Shown here piece after piece: positions 21,214 through 33,987 of a stretch of DNA of 64,000 nt; position 1 is the stretch's first letter; each line of letters starts with the position of its first letter. Under the pieces are notes generated by a model. That model saw only the letters and a list, made by a program, of their open reading frames with translations. It was not told the DNA's origin and searched no databases. A program made the position numbers and the translations under genes. Source of the stretch: Orobanche coerulescens (taxonomy: Eukaryota > Streptophyta > Magnoliopsida > Lamiales > Orobanchaceae); the NCBI GenBank assembly GCA_033398695.1, contig CM065819.1:9287501-9351500 (forward strand), written 5' to 3'.

Positions 21214-23340
21214 TGTAATATCCATATTTTTTCCGTTTTTCGATATTTTTCGTTTTGGTGTATTTTTCATTTTTAGTGACTCTCTTGTAACCTTATTGAT
21301 ATTTCGAGAATATTTAATACTTGGCTTTTTGTCATCCAAGCTTGTTTCAGACTTGTTTTGCTCAATTCTGAGTTTTATGTCATTTCCGTCGCTTTTCGGT
21401 TCGATTCTCGTAATCATTGTTCGGAACCGCCATTTCAGGGTTTCCATGAATCCATCTTATGTTATTATGCATGTCATGGGCTTTTGCTTGATGTTTCGAT
21501 CGTGTATCTTGTGTTTTGGATATTTCTCTAAGTCATGGGGTACTTACTATCCTTGCCGTTACCGAACCCCCGGGTTGTCGGAATCATGTTTCATTTGAAC
21601 ATTTTAGTTTCTATCTCGAAACTCATTGAGAATGCACCCATTTGTAGTTGGTGCACCTTGGTATTCTCTGATTATTCTTTGTCGAGAATTTATTTCATTT
21701 CTAGCCCTCTGTCACAGGCATGCTACGGTCGTAAAGCCAGGGACGTTACGACCATAAAACTCGATATTTATGGCCGTAAGCCTGCCTTCGTACAGCCGTA
21801 ACAAGACTTCGTTTTTTATGATTTGTTCCAGTGGCAGCTTACGGGCGTACGGATTGTGAGTTACGGCCATAAAAGATGATACGGCCTTAACTAGGGGGTA
21901 TTACGACCATAGGTGCACTTTGTTTTGTTGTCCAGTTTCATTCCAGGGGCCAGTTACGGCCATAAAATGACTTAAGGCCGTAATGTTCGTGAGTTACGGA
22001 CGTATATGGATGATGTTACGGCCATAACACTTGCAAGTATATAAACTAGCAACGGCCGATTTTTCTTCATTTCTCATCTTTCTCTCTTCTCTTCGCGATG
22101 GGAACGACTTTGGAAGCTAGGGTTCGTCCGATTTTCATCCAAACTCCATTGTAGAAGTATATTCAAGCATCATAACATCAATATATCACTAATCATCCGT
22201 TGTTCATCTTCGAATCAAGGTAAAATCTCTTAGAACCCTACTTTTGGGAATTTTAGAGATTTTCGATTTTATGACTATTTTGTTCCATGTTGTTAATTAA
22301 TCCTTGATGTATATGGTTAATCTTGGTAGTATTCTTGTTTTCCCTACGAGCTCATGGTAAGTTTCGTGATATTTGTGGAAACGAGAGGGTTCGGTGGCGA
22401 TCCGTCCTCATCGTTGTGTTGTACGAACTTACATGAATCGTAGGTGGGGTTTCGGGTGTCTTACGTTATTGTTATTCTTGTCGAATTGGTTGTGATGGTG
22501 TTTGACAAATCGTCTAGGTTTGGTGTGTCCAATTTCTCGTAACCGCAATTGTTCCCTTCCGTCTTTTCGTCATACATCGAGGCAAGTACTCTTATCAACT
22601 TACACTCTTAACATGGTAGTATTGCATGAGTAACGTGTGTGTGTATGCTCACTATGGGTTAGATCCGACAGGGTCTCGGTAAGGAGTCCACAGAGGCGTG
22701 GATCGACGAGCTTGCTTTTAACCACTACGGGTTAGATCCGACGGGGTCTCGGTAGGGTCCACAGAGACGTCGATCGAAGGTTAATTGTGGTGCATTTTAT
22801 AAATGTGTTTGGATATTGCCGTTTCTGGAAATGTGTGTTTCAAACGATGTTTTCTCTTTTATATGCTTTGCCTATATGTGTAAGGTGTAAGATGTTCATT
22901 TGGTTACTTGTACTAGCATAATTGCTAACCCCTTTTTGGGGAAATTCTTTTTATGAATTTCAGGTCATGTTCAGCCGGACAATCGGGCGCTGGGGCAGTA
23001 CGAGGATGCTGGCCAGGGTTGATGACGTGTGCAATTGAGTCTCTTTATTTTTGTTGCCCTTTTTAATGTGGAGTGTTTCTTTAAACTTGTGAACTTATAG
23101 AGCGTACTCGCGAGTACTTAGGTATTTGTACTAGGAGTATGGTTGTATTATTAGATGTTATGTATGATTGTCGGTGATATTTGTTTTGCCGGTTATACCG
23201 GGTGTTTCATTTATTTTCATTCCGGTGATGTGTGTTTTCTCGCTAACCAAGATAGTTAGGCGAGCGGTATTTCTTAATTAGCCTGGTGGGTCCCATGTAG
23301 GGGTGCACGACGCTGTAATATTCCCTGAATACCTTGGGAG
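21214..23340 (+). repeat. LTR J, nearly complete; last bases displaced by element G/H
   Basis: Starts TGTAATATCCATA; runs through TATA (22038-22045), donor AAG|GTAAAA (22220), AGGCAAGTA (near 22577), two tandem units (22650-22775), acceptor TTTCAG (22963) and the palindrome GTACTCGCGAGTAC (23104-23117). It stops at CCTTGGGAG, where minus-strand LTR G begins, so the final GTGTTACA is expected beyond the far end of G/H. Confidence 0.85.
21718..22045 (+). promoter_or_regulatory. U3 promoter of LTR J: TTACGGCC(A/G)TAA cluster plus TATA
   Basis: Many degenerate units such as TTACGGCCATAA. The last ends about 10 bp before TATATAAA at 22038-22045, the same geometry as LTRs B and C. Confidence 0.65.
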
Positions 23341-25251
23341 TGTAACATCCCCAAAACCATATGGGAATATTACACGCCGTAGACCCTTTCCACAAGGATC
23401 TACCAGGCTAAACATCCGTAAACAACCAAATGCTTGCCCGACCAGGGTCAAACAATAAAATGATACAGACCGATGTGGTCACTTACACGTGAATACACAG
23501 ACCGATGAGGTCACACAACCCAATCGATAAAACTGACTTAAATAACATTACCCACACAGGGGTTGAAATACAATACAACGGAAGACTGAAATCAACTCTG
23601 ACAACACAACAAAAATCAAAATAACTCTCGACTCATGATTAGTATCGTAGCTCGTCATCCTCTTGTGCCAATCCTGTGACTGCTCCCCTGAATCTGCATG
23701 TACCTGGACGCAAAACAGACATCCACCCCGATTACTCGGGGGTTAGTAAACTCCTTTGTTTTACTAGTGCAAGTATCAAACCATACGAAATGTAACAAGC
23801 AAATAGCAACTACGAATTTAATACGGAAATCAATTATCAAAATGTTCCCGAGAAGTTTTAGAATTTCGAACTCAAATAAGAGATATTTGAAAAGGAACAC
23901 ATCATCTCGGGGATTTTTAAAGCAGAAATTCTTTTGGACCTCGAGTCCCAATTTACAAAACCTTTTCGTAAACATTAAGGGCCTTAACCCAAAACTTGTT
24001 TCATAATTCAACAGTTTACAATACCAGAAACATTTCCATAAATCTCGTGGGGCTCGGCCCAACATTCTTTCTTAAAACTTTTCCTTTAAAAACTTTGATT
24101 TGAAAGTATCAAGATCATGACACCGTGATCCACTGTCACGTGTCTCCGTAGGTTCAACAACCTGCACGGACTACATCACGCACAATTAAACAAACATAAT
24201 CAATTCCGACACCGTGATCCACTGTCACGTGTATCCGTAGGTTCAACAACCCACACGGACTATTAACCAAACATAACCAATCCCGACACTGTGATCCACT
24301 GTCACGTGTCTCCGTAGGCATAACAACCCGCACGGACTATATCAATCACAACAATCACACACACAGTCCTAACACCGTAGTCCACTGCCACGTGTCCCCG
24401 TAAGCCCCGTCGAGCTCACCCGGTTGGACGCACTGTGTCCGAAACTCATGGTCCACTGCCATGCGTTATCGTAGGCCTCGTCAGACCAGCACGATTGGAC
24501 CTCAGTACCTCACTAAGTTCTGATCCCGTAGTCCACTGCCACGAATCCTCGTAGGTCCCGTCGAACCAACACGAGTGAACTTAGCGGTCACACACATATT
24601 CACATTCACATTACATACAACAATGAGCACAATTAATCAATCACCTTGATCACCACAAAATCGTACATTGCACGCACATAACACAACCTCGACACTCGCA
24701 ACAACTATCATCAATCAACGACATTTAACCAACATAACACACATTCGGTACACAATACATTGAACAACCACGTGTATAACCATCTCATATGTACATCGCA
24801 ATCCTGCACAAATGGCACAACGCCTAACACGGATACCAATATATCACTATTATCACAAAGCCTTCAAATTTCGGAAAACACAACCTACTCAAACGGAACA
24901 TATTTACGGAGGCAAGCAAAATCATCATACATATCATACGTAATTACTAGTCACAAGATACAAGTCGTATAATAAGATACTTGCCTTAATAACCGCTACT
25001 AAACGCTCCGAAGAACACGGTTCGATCGGGAAGCTCGGACCCCGAAGAAGACAACGAACGGAAGGGTTCCGACTCGAGTTCTTCACAAGAATTCGACCCT
25101 AACAAAATATAATCAATAAATCATCGATCATACAAGGAAGAATAATCGTAGAACGCCCGAAAACCCCTCTATGACATTTTATCGGATACCTTCAAGGCGT
25201 CGATCAAGAACTCGACCAAAACAACGAATCGATACGATCCAACCATGGAAT
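23341..25251 (-). repeat. LTR G, 3' part (minus strand)
   Basis: Matches 52717-54620 of LTR H closely. On the plus strand it reads TGTAACATCCCC at 23341. Five or six tandem units built on GTGATCCACTGTCACGTG are at about 24115-24560. At 25251 it is split by array D-F after GGAAT. Short ORFs here follow the repeats and are not called. Confidence 0.9.
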
Positions 25252-27637
25252 TGTAATATCCGCAATTTTCGATTTTCGGTAAATTTCTTTTTTCGGCCGG
25301 AGTCCGTTTTGACGGCTCGCTCATGACCGTTTCGTCATTCTGAGAATGATTAATTCTACACTTTTTGTCATCCGAGTTCGTTTCGGTGTTGTTTTATTGA
25401 GTTCCGTGCTATTTACCGACTTTTCCGCACTTGAGTTCGATTCTTGTGAATCTCGTCCGAAACTGCTTTTTCGAGTTTCCCGCAAGTCCGTTTAACTTTG
25501 TTAGACGTGTTGTGAACTTCGGTTTGGTTATTCGATCACGTATCGTGATTTCCGGGCGTTTTGGGCCATTTTGTAATTTCTTGAAAGTTACGGGTATACA
25601 TATCTGTATTTGTCGTCTTGACCCGTTTCTTGGTCGCGTATGATTAATTATTGCATTACGTTTTCATCTCGAGTCATTGACGTCCTCCGCGAACTTTTCG
25701 TCGTGTCCGTTCCGTGCGTTTTCGGAAATCGAGGCGTCGGGTCGTGGCGGTGGCGGTGGCCGACGGCTGCGGGATCGCCGGACGAGTCTTGGACATCGCC
25801 GAGCAGCACGGCAGAACCGCGTAAGCGCACGCTGGCCGGACGCCTTGCGCTTAGCTTCAGCGATGTAGCGCCTGTGCCGAGTTAGCTGCCAGACGCCATC
25901 GCCCGGGCAGAGGGATTACGAGGTTCGACTCGGTCGGGAGTCGGCGAGTGGCGCACGCTCTGCTGTCGGTCGTGGCGCTAACCGGCAGGGTAGCGCCTGC
26001 GCCGGCCGACTAGCGTGCGTTACCGGGAAGAGTTTGTTAGTCCGGTGGCTCTTTGGGCCAGTCGGCTAGCGCGCAGCTTCGCCGTAGCGCACGCTAGCGG
26101 GAGTCGGCGGTCGAGTCACGGTCGGCGGGGTGGTCGGTGGTGCCGGGTCGTGCGGGCCATGGCCGAGAGTGCTCGGCCGTCTTGGCGATAGCGCACGCTA
26201 GGCGGAAAGGCTAGCGACGCTAGTTCAGCCCGAGATATAAATGATGTACAGACGACTTTCTCCGTCATTTTTCATTTCATTTCTCTTCGGTCCATGACTG
26301 GTTTCTAAGAGACGAAACCATGTTGTTGAACAACAAATCCATGAAGTTCTTGAGGTTATATCATTGATCAATCATCCTATAACATCCTTCGATCCAGCGA
26401 ATCAAGGTTAGATCTTTAGAACCCTACTTTTGGGTAGATTTGGGGATTTTCGCGTTTTTGTCCGATTCGTTCCGTTTTGTCGATTAATTCATGATGAATA
26501 TGATTAATCTTGTTGGTATTCTTAGTTTCCCTACGGATTCATGGTATATTTCGTGATTTTTACGGAATCGAGAGGGTTTGGTTGTGGTCCGCCCTCGTTG
26601 TTGTTTATATACGAATATACTTGAATCGTAGGCGGGTTTTTGGGTGTATTCCAATTCCGTATTCATTTAGAAATGGTTGTGATTGTATTCTTCGAATCGT
26701 TAGGTTCGGTTTCATTGGTTCCTAGCGTTCGTCGGTGACTTTCCTTTCCGTTCGTTGCGTCGTCAATAATTCAAGGCAAGTATTCTTTTGGAAACCTTTA
26801 TGCTTAACATGAAATGGTAATGTATATTGTGTGTGCTTTGCTCACCCCGGGAGGGTCCGACGGGGCCTCGGGGGAATCTATGACTTCACTCTGGATTCAT
26901 GAGTTTGTTTCGCTAGCCAGCTCGGGAGGGTCCTTAGAGGCCTCGGGTGGGATTCGTGGCTTCGTCCCGGTCCTAGGCGATGCCTGTGCGTGATTTGTTT
27001 TATGAAATGGCCAGTTCGGGAGGGTCCTTAGAGGCCTCGGGTGGGATTCGTGGCTTCGTCCCGGTCCTAGGCAATTTGTTTGACTGTTTGTTTCCGGAAA
27101 AGACATGTCTGGTTTTGGCTTTTGGAAATGATATTGGTGCATGTACTATGAAATGTGTAAGCGATTGGTTTGCCTTGAATACTTGTACTAGCGTAATTGC
27201 TAACCCCTTTGGGGACCCGTTGTCGGGGAAATTCTTGTTATGGATTTCAGGTTATGTTCAGCCAGACGAGCGGGCGCTGGGATGGTACGAGGATGTCGGC
27301 CAAGGTTGTTGACATGTGCAATTGAGTCTTGTTATTTCCTACTGTCTCTTTTGATGTGGATGTTTTCCAAATTGTAAACTTATAGATTGTACTTGCGAGT
27401 ACTTAGGCTTTTTCCTTTCGGATTGTGTTTGGACTTCGTTGGAGTTACTGTATTTGTCGGTTGATGTTTATTATGCCGGTTGTACAGGACGTGTTGTTTT
27501 ATGTTCTTGTTGTTAACAATTGTTTCCTTGCTAACCGAGACGGTTAGTCGAGAGGTGTTTTCTTGTGTTAGCCTGGTGGATCCCATGTAGGGGTCCACGG
27601 CGCTGTAATACACCTCGAATATCTTGGGGGTGTTACA
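25252..27637 (+). repeat. LTR D (2386 bp)
   Basis: Starts TGTAATATCCGC, ends GGGGTGTTACA. It holds a TAGCGCACGCTA-type cluster, TATAAAT at 26236-26242, putative intron 26407-27250, three tandem units (26838-27072) and a one-base variant of the GTACTCGCGAGTAC palindrome (27389-27402). Confidence 0.92.
25800..26242 (+). promoter_or_regulatory. U3 promoter of LTR D: TAGCGCACGCTA cluster plus TATA
   Basis: Multiple, partly degraded TAGCGCACGCTA units; the last lies about 14 bp before TATAAAT. The three LTR copies differ by many small indels just here. Confidence 0.65.
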
Positions 27638-30600
27638 GAAATGGTATCAGAGCTCTAGGTTTATGGATACCTAGGCTTGTTGGTTATTTGGGTCTAGTTG
27701 TGTTTTGTTTTGCACATTGTCACACATTGCGCATCTCAAGACATCCAAAGTGCTCGTAAGTTTTCCTTACTCAATTCTCTTGTTTTCTCGTATTGAAATT
27801 CCACTTCTTGAACTGTGATTGCCTCTCTCGTACTTATCGCCGAGTTGTTTCTCGATCCATCCGGTTGTGTACTTTTGATTCTAGTATTGCGCAGTCATTT
27901 GTCTCTCTGGAGTATGTGCGCCGTTCTGGGCTTGACCGTTTGTCGTTTTGCGAGCTTTCCATCGCTAAACTTCCTAGCGTTGGTGGGATCGTTGGTGATC
28001 GAAAGATCCGAGTTTTGCTCCGTGGTATATTGTGAGAGGGCTTGACCCTCTAGTCTTTTGTTGGATGATGGAATCTGCGTCTGGTAATTGCGATATACTA
28101 AATGTATGTTGAGCCGAATGTACCGATGAGTTGGACGCCGAAGGGTGCATTATGATGTAGAAGTTTTGAACATTGATATGTTCCGGTATAGGTATTGATG
28201 GCAGAGTTTGTTGAGAAACTCACATAGCTGGTTTCGACATACGTCCAAATCGGTGATCTTTAGTTCTGTTTGTCAAACTTGAAGAGATAGTTTGACATAT
28301 GCTTGGAATTAGTATTTCCGAGTTGCGCTTTTTGAACTGGTGATTTTTGAATGTCGTATATGAGTGTGTCCGGGAATTGTTGGTACTTGGCTAATTATTG
28401 TTATTTACAACCAATGTGTCTCTATTAATAATAATACATGCGGCGTGCATGTTTGAAAATCTCTGAGACTTGATCGTATTGTGGGTTTTTGAAAAGTGAC
28501 ATGAATTTGGGCGAGCCAGCCTTGTATTTTCAAATAAAACCTTGTGTCGTATTTAAAGGTCGTGTTTAAAAGTGTTTAGGACATTTTATAAAATACTACC
28601 GCTATTAAGCCCTTGTCGTGTTTGAAAGGGTCTTGAAAACGATTTTTAACTTATCGGTTTTATTTTCGAATAACTAGAGTATACGATTTTAAAATCAGAT
28701 TAGCCTGGGGAAATCTAGGCTGTCGAGTCAAGTTGTGTTGGTTGAGTTTTGTCTCGTCGGGTTTTGTCTGACTTAGTCGCATCGCGACGCGTCGTTTGAG
28801 ATCATTGGTCGCGATTAGTATCGAGGGGCGGTCGTCACTTACATGCGACCTATGGATGTAAAACTCCCTTCCTTGTGTTGTGCCTCGTGTGACGCGAGTT
28901 ATTTGTATGATTTGTTGCTTAATGACGGAATCCTCTTACGGATTTTGATTTCTTGATATGTGTTTATTAGACTCTCGTATTTGGTTTATACGAGGAGTGT
29001 CGTCACTGCTGATGTATTTTCGTACCGTATTTTATCCGCTGCGTGAGTTCTTTCGAACGGCTTTCGGTATTTTGCAAACTGAGTTTTATTTCGTAAAACC
29101 GATTCCTTGAATCAAGTTTTGGCATTTTGGCCTTGAATATTTCATGATGGTTTGACAAATGATTTTGTGAGTTTTGGAAAATATTACCGTCATTGGTCTT
29201 TTTAGCATTTTCGAAATGACGTGGGAAATTGTGCTTAGCCTGGTAAACCCGTGTGAGAAAGGTTTACGGCATGTAATTTTTCGGATATGTTCTGTTGTTG
29301 TCTCTGTGGGTCATTAGCGCACGCTTTGCTTTGCGGCTAGCGCGCGCAAGAGTGCGTTGGTAGCACGCTAAGGGGAGGATAGCGCACGCTACCTGGTAGT
29401 TCGAGCGATCCAGAGCTACCGGTCTGAAGTTCTCGTTAGCGCACGCTAACACTTGGGGTTAGCGCACGCTAACAGTGTATTTTTGGTCTAGAGTTTTGTT
29501 TGGTGCCGAGATAGCGCACGCTAACCTTAATGATTAGCGCACGCTAATTGTGTCCAGTATAAATACTGGACGCCAGTCTAGAAGTTGCATTTTTCTTCAT
29601 TTCTTCTTCTTCCTTCATGAGTTTGAGACGTAGCGACTCGGTTTCGCATCTGGGCTGATTTTTCTTCCATCCAAAGGTGTTTTGGAGTATCCTAGATGAT
29701 TTTTAACATCATCTAATCCATTGTTCTTCGCCTAATCTGGGTATTTTCTTGAATCCCTAGAGTTGACTTTTTGGAGTTTTGTTCTTGATATCATTTTCCA
29801 TCCAGTTTTGATAAACCGATTGTTGTTTTAACGATGTTGTTAAACATATCCTGAGGATTGTATATCACTGTCGTGATTTTGAGCGATTTGATGCGTGTGA
29901 TATGATGTGTTTAAGTGAATGTTGATACGTGCGAATTTTGGGCATTTTGGCCTATTGTACTTCTGAAAAACCTTGAGTATCTTAGAAAATAAAACTCGAG
30001 ACGTACTTTTAAAATGAATTATTTTCTCACAGTGCTCTCAAGATGCCTACTAGTGCCACGCTATGTTTCAAAATTATTCTACTTTGAGGATCAAAATATT
30101 TTGAGATATTTCTAATGATTTAGAAACGCATTCGCTTAGACCCGAAGGTCGAAAATAGCTGAAAAGTTTTAATTTAACGAAAGGTGTCTTCATTTTTATC
30201 AAACGCAAGATGACTTTTTTTTTTAAGTCTCGATGACGATGTTTGTACTACTTTTTGATATATCATACTGAAGATCAACTGGTGCCTGCAAATTATTTTC
30301 AAAAGATGGTTTTCGTTTTCAAAACCTATCATTCCTATTTGTGGTCCGGGAATATATGTGTGATGTTCGTGCTCTCGTTAGGGTGTTAACCCCCGAGTTG
30401 TTGTTGAATTGGTGGTGTGAGCGTTGAGTCGTTCTCCACACAGCTGTCGTGGTAGCCTCTGTGAGGGGTGTGATATTGGTATTGGATGTTGTCGCCTCGT
30501 AGCGGTTTATGCGTTATCGCATATATGCGAGCTGTTAGAGATCGGGTTGGTATGATTGTGTGCATGGGTGATTGTTCCGCGTTGTGTCGGTTGCTTGTTG

Positions 30601-31592
30601 TATTGTTACCTTGGTTCCGTTGTTGTGAGTTTCGGGGGCGAGGTCAAAGGTAATACCCGTACTATTTTGACTTCTATATCTTCTCTTTCTCCAGTCTATC
30701 GATTCGCTCGTGTTCATTGATACCTTCTGAACTTGTTCTGTACCTTGGATTCATCGTTCGAACGAGCTGTAATCTGATTTTGAGTCGATCTGGTTATCGC
30801 TGTGACTTTTCCGAATTCGGTTCGATTCTTGTGAACCTTGTTCGGAAGTAACATCTTTTGGTTCTAAGAGTTCTTTTATTCGAAGTGGATCGGATTTTGA
30901 ACTTCTGTATTTTCGGCTCTATCGACTCGTTTATGCTCGTTAACATTTCTGAACTTTCCCTATCCCTTGTTTTTGTTGATCGAATGAGGGTGGTATTGTT
31001 TCGGAATAACTCATCTGTCGTTGTGGCTTTTCAATCACTATTCCCTTTCCTGTGGATCTTATGGGAATGCACATCTTGCTGCTCTCACCAGGTCATTCTG
31101 GGAGTTGTAGTTTGAATTTTATTATCCTACGTGTTTCGGACAAGATTGTTCGATTTTTGTTGTCTCAATCGTTTGTTTGTTCGGTTTTTGTTCTCGTTTC
31201 GTGATTGTTGAGCGTTCAGGCTCCTTCGTAATTCCCTTAAGTTCGGGAAATCAGTCTCGTTGTTGATCTTCCAACCCTTGGGCGGTGGAATTCCGTAATT
31301 GTTCAGCGTTGACTCGCGTTTTGGTTGATGAGCCGTTGGGTTGGTCAATCGTATTGATTTTCGTTCGTTGAGTTTTGTGATTGTTCGGATAATCGACTCG
31401 ATTGTATGGTCTATTTGATGACGCTTGTCACTCGTTGATTTTTGTATGTCTCTTTGCGTTTCTTGCAGCGTTTCGCCATCGGGCGCGAGTCTTCGGTTTT
31501 TGTGTATCGCGTCGAGTTTTCCTGGCAGGGGATATTGCTTCTCCCTACTTATTTTAAGTTTCGGGACGAAACTTCTTTTAAGGAGGGTAGAA
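27638..31592 (+). mobile_element. Internal region of array D-F, copy 1, noncoding
   Basis: Primer-binding site TGGTATCAGAGC at 27642, polypurine tract at 31580-31592. It aligns in blocks with the A-C internal region (from about 28690 to 29230 and from about 29940 onward). Between those blocks is an extra promoter cassette (29234-29935). No gag-pol domain is seen in 3.95 kb. The antisense ORF 31127-31606 parallels that in A-C but is low-complexity and not called. Confidence 0.85.
29234..29935 (+). promoter_or_regulatory. Internal promoter cassette derived from an LTR fragment, copy 1
   Basis: It begins with an LTR-end-like block (AGCCTGGTAAACCC..TTTACGGCATGTAAT). Then come five exact TAGCGCACGCTA palindromes and variants (29315-29547). 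TATAAATA (29558-29565) sits inside the inverted repeat GTCCAGTATAAATACTGGAC (29552-29571). The leader resembles the R region of LTRs A-C, including a possible splice donor at 29741. It gives the element a second complete core promoter outside its LTRs. Confidence 0.65.
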
Positions 31593-33987
31593 TGTAATAT
31601 CCGCAATTTTCGATTTTCGGTAAATTTATTTTTTCGGCCAGAGTCCGTTTTGACGGCTCGCTCATGACCGTTTCGTCATTCTGAGAATGATTAATTCTAC
31701 ACTTTTTGTCATCCGAGTTCGTTTCGGTGTTGTTTTGTTGAGTTCCGTGCTTTTTAGCGACTTTTCCGCACTTGAGTTCGATTCTTGTGAATCTCGTCCG
31801 AAACTGCTGTTTCGAGTTTCCCGCAAGTCCGTTTAACTTTGTTAGACGTGTTGTGAACTTCGGTTTGGTTATTCGATCACGTATCGTGATTTCCGGGCGT
31901 TTTGGGCCATTTTGTAATTTCTTGAAAGTTACGGGTATACATATCTGTATTTGTCGTCTTGACCCGTTTCTTGGTCGCGTATGATTAATTATTGCATTAC
32001 GTTTTCATCTCGAGTCGTTGACGTCGTCCGCAAACTTTTCGTCGTGTCCGTTCCGTGCGTTTTCGGAAATCGAGGCGTCGGGTCGTGGCGGTGGCAGTGG
32101 CCGGACGGTTGCGGGACTGGCCGGACGAGTCTTGACATCGCCGAAAGCACGCGAGAACCGCGTAGCGCACGCTACGGCCGGACGCCGCTGCGCTTCTTCA
32201 GCGATGTAGCGCACGCTGCCGAGTCGGCCATCGTACGCTATCGGGCCCGGGCGGAGGGATTACGAGGTTCGACTCGGTCGGTCGGCGGGTAGCGCACGCC
32301 ATCGCCGGTCGTAGCGCGCTAACCGGGCAGGTAGCGCCGCGGCCGACTAGCGTGCGTTCACGGAAGAGTTTGTTAGTCCGGTGGCTCTTTGGGCCAATCG
32401 GCTAGCGCGCGCAGGCTTCCGGCCGTAGCGCACGCTAGCGGGAGTCGGGCGGTCGAGTCACGGTCGGCAGAATTGGTCGGTGGTGCCGGGTCGTGCGGGC
32501 CATGGCCGAGAGTGCTCGGCCGATACTGGCCGATAGCGCACGCTAGGCCGGGAAGGCTAGCGCACGCTAGTTCAGGCCCACTATATAAATGACAGACCAG
32601 CGACTTTCTCCGTCATTTTTCATTTCATTTCTCTTCGGTCCGCGACTGGGGTTTCGGAAGAGACGAAACCATGTTGTTGAACAACAAATCCATGAAGTTC
32701 TTGAGGTTATATCGTTGATCAATCATCCTATAACATCCTTCGATCCAGCGAATCAAGGTTAGATCTTTAGAACCCTACTTTTGGGTAGATTTGGGGATTT
32801 TCGCGTTTTTGTCCGATTCGTTCCGTTTTGTCTATTAATTCATGATGAATATGATTAATCTTGTTGGTATTCTTAGTTTCCCTACGGATTCATGGTATAT
32901 TTCGTGATTTTTACGGAATCGAGAGGGTTTGGTTGTGGTCCGCCCTCGTTGTTGTTTATATACGAATATACATGAATCGTAGGCGGGTTTTCGGGTGTAT
33001 TCCAATTCCGTATTCATTTAGAAATGGTTGTGATTGTATTCTTCGAATCGTTAGGTTCGGTTTCATTGGTTCCTAGCGTTCGTCGGTGACTTTCCTTTCC
33101 GTTCGTTGCGTCGTCAATAATTCAAGGCAAGTATTCTTTTGGAAACCTTTATGCTTAACATGAAATGGTAATGTATATTGTGTGTGCTTTGCTCACCCCG
33201 GGAGGGTCCGACGGGGCCTCGGTGGAATCTATGACTTCACTCTGGATTCATGAGTTTGTTTCGCTAGCCAGCTCGGGAGGGTCCTTAGAGGCCTCGGGTG
33301 GGATTCGTGGCTTCGTCCCGGTCCTAGGCGATGCTTGTGCGTGATTTGTTTTATGAAATGGCCAGCTCGGGAGGGTCCTTAGAGGCCTCGGGTGGGATTC
33401 GTGGCTTCGTCCCGGTCCTAGGCAAATTGTTTGACTGTTTGTTTCCGGAAAAGACATGTCTGGTTTTGGCTTTTGGAAATGATATTGGTGCATGTACTAT
33501 GAAATGTGTAAGCGATTGGTTTGTCTTGAATACTTGTACTAGCGTAATTGCTAACCCCTTTGGGGACCCGTTGTCGGGGAAATTCTTGTTATGGATTTCA
33601 GGTTATGTTCAGCCAGACGAGCTGCTACTGGATGGTACGAGGATGTCGGCCAAGGTTGTTGACATGTGCAATTGAGTCTTGTTATTTCCTACTGTCTCTT
33701 TTGATGTGGATGTTTTCCAAATTGTAAACTTATAGATTGTACTCGCGAGTACTTAGGCTTTTTCCTTTTGGATTGTGTTTGGACTTCGTTGGAGTTACTG
33801 TATTTGTCGGTTGATGTTTATTATGCCGGTTGTACAGGACGTGTTGTTTTATGTTATTGTTGTTAACAATTGTTTCCTTGCTAACCGAGACGGTTAGTCG
33901 AGAGGTGTTTTCTTGTGTTAGCCTGGTGGATCCCATGTAGGGGTCCACGGCGCTGTAATACACCTCGAATATCTTGGGGGTGTTACA
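31593..33987 (+). repeat. LTR E (2395 bp), middle LTR of array D-F
   Basis: Same layout as LTR D: palindromes about 32150-32575, TATATAAAT 32582-32590, putative intron 32758-33601, tandem units 33189-33423, GTACTCGCGAGTAC 33739-33752. Confidence 0.92.
32150..32590 (+). promoter_or_regulatory. U3 promoter of LTR E: TAGCGCACGCTA cluster plus TATA
   Basis: TAGCGCACGCTA units run up to about 12 bp before TATATAAAT at 32582-32590. Confidence 0.68.

Noticed and set aside
23341..23347. TGTAACA at 23341 as the end of LTR J
   Set aside because: These bases are the end of minus-strand LTR G (identical to 52717 onward), so LTR J is interrupted before its own terminus.
23655..24065. 136-residue antisense ORF in LTR G (partly repeated at 53252-53434)
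   Set aside because: Lies wholly in LTR sequence; broken in the sister LTR H by small indels, so not conserved as protein.
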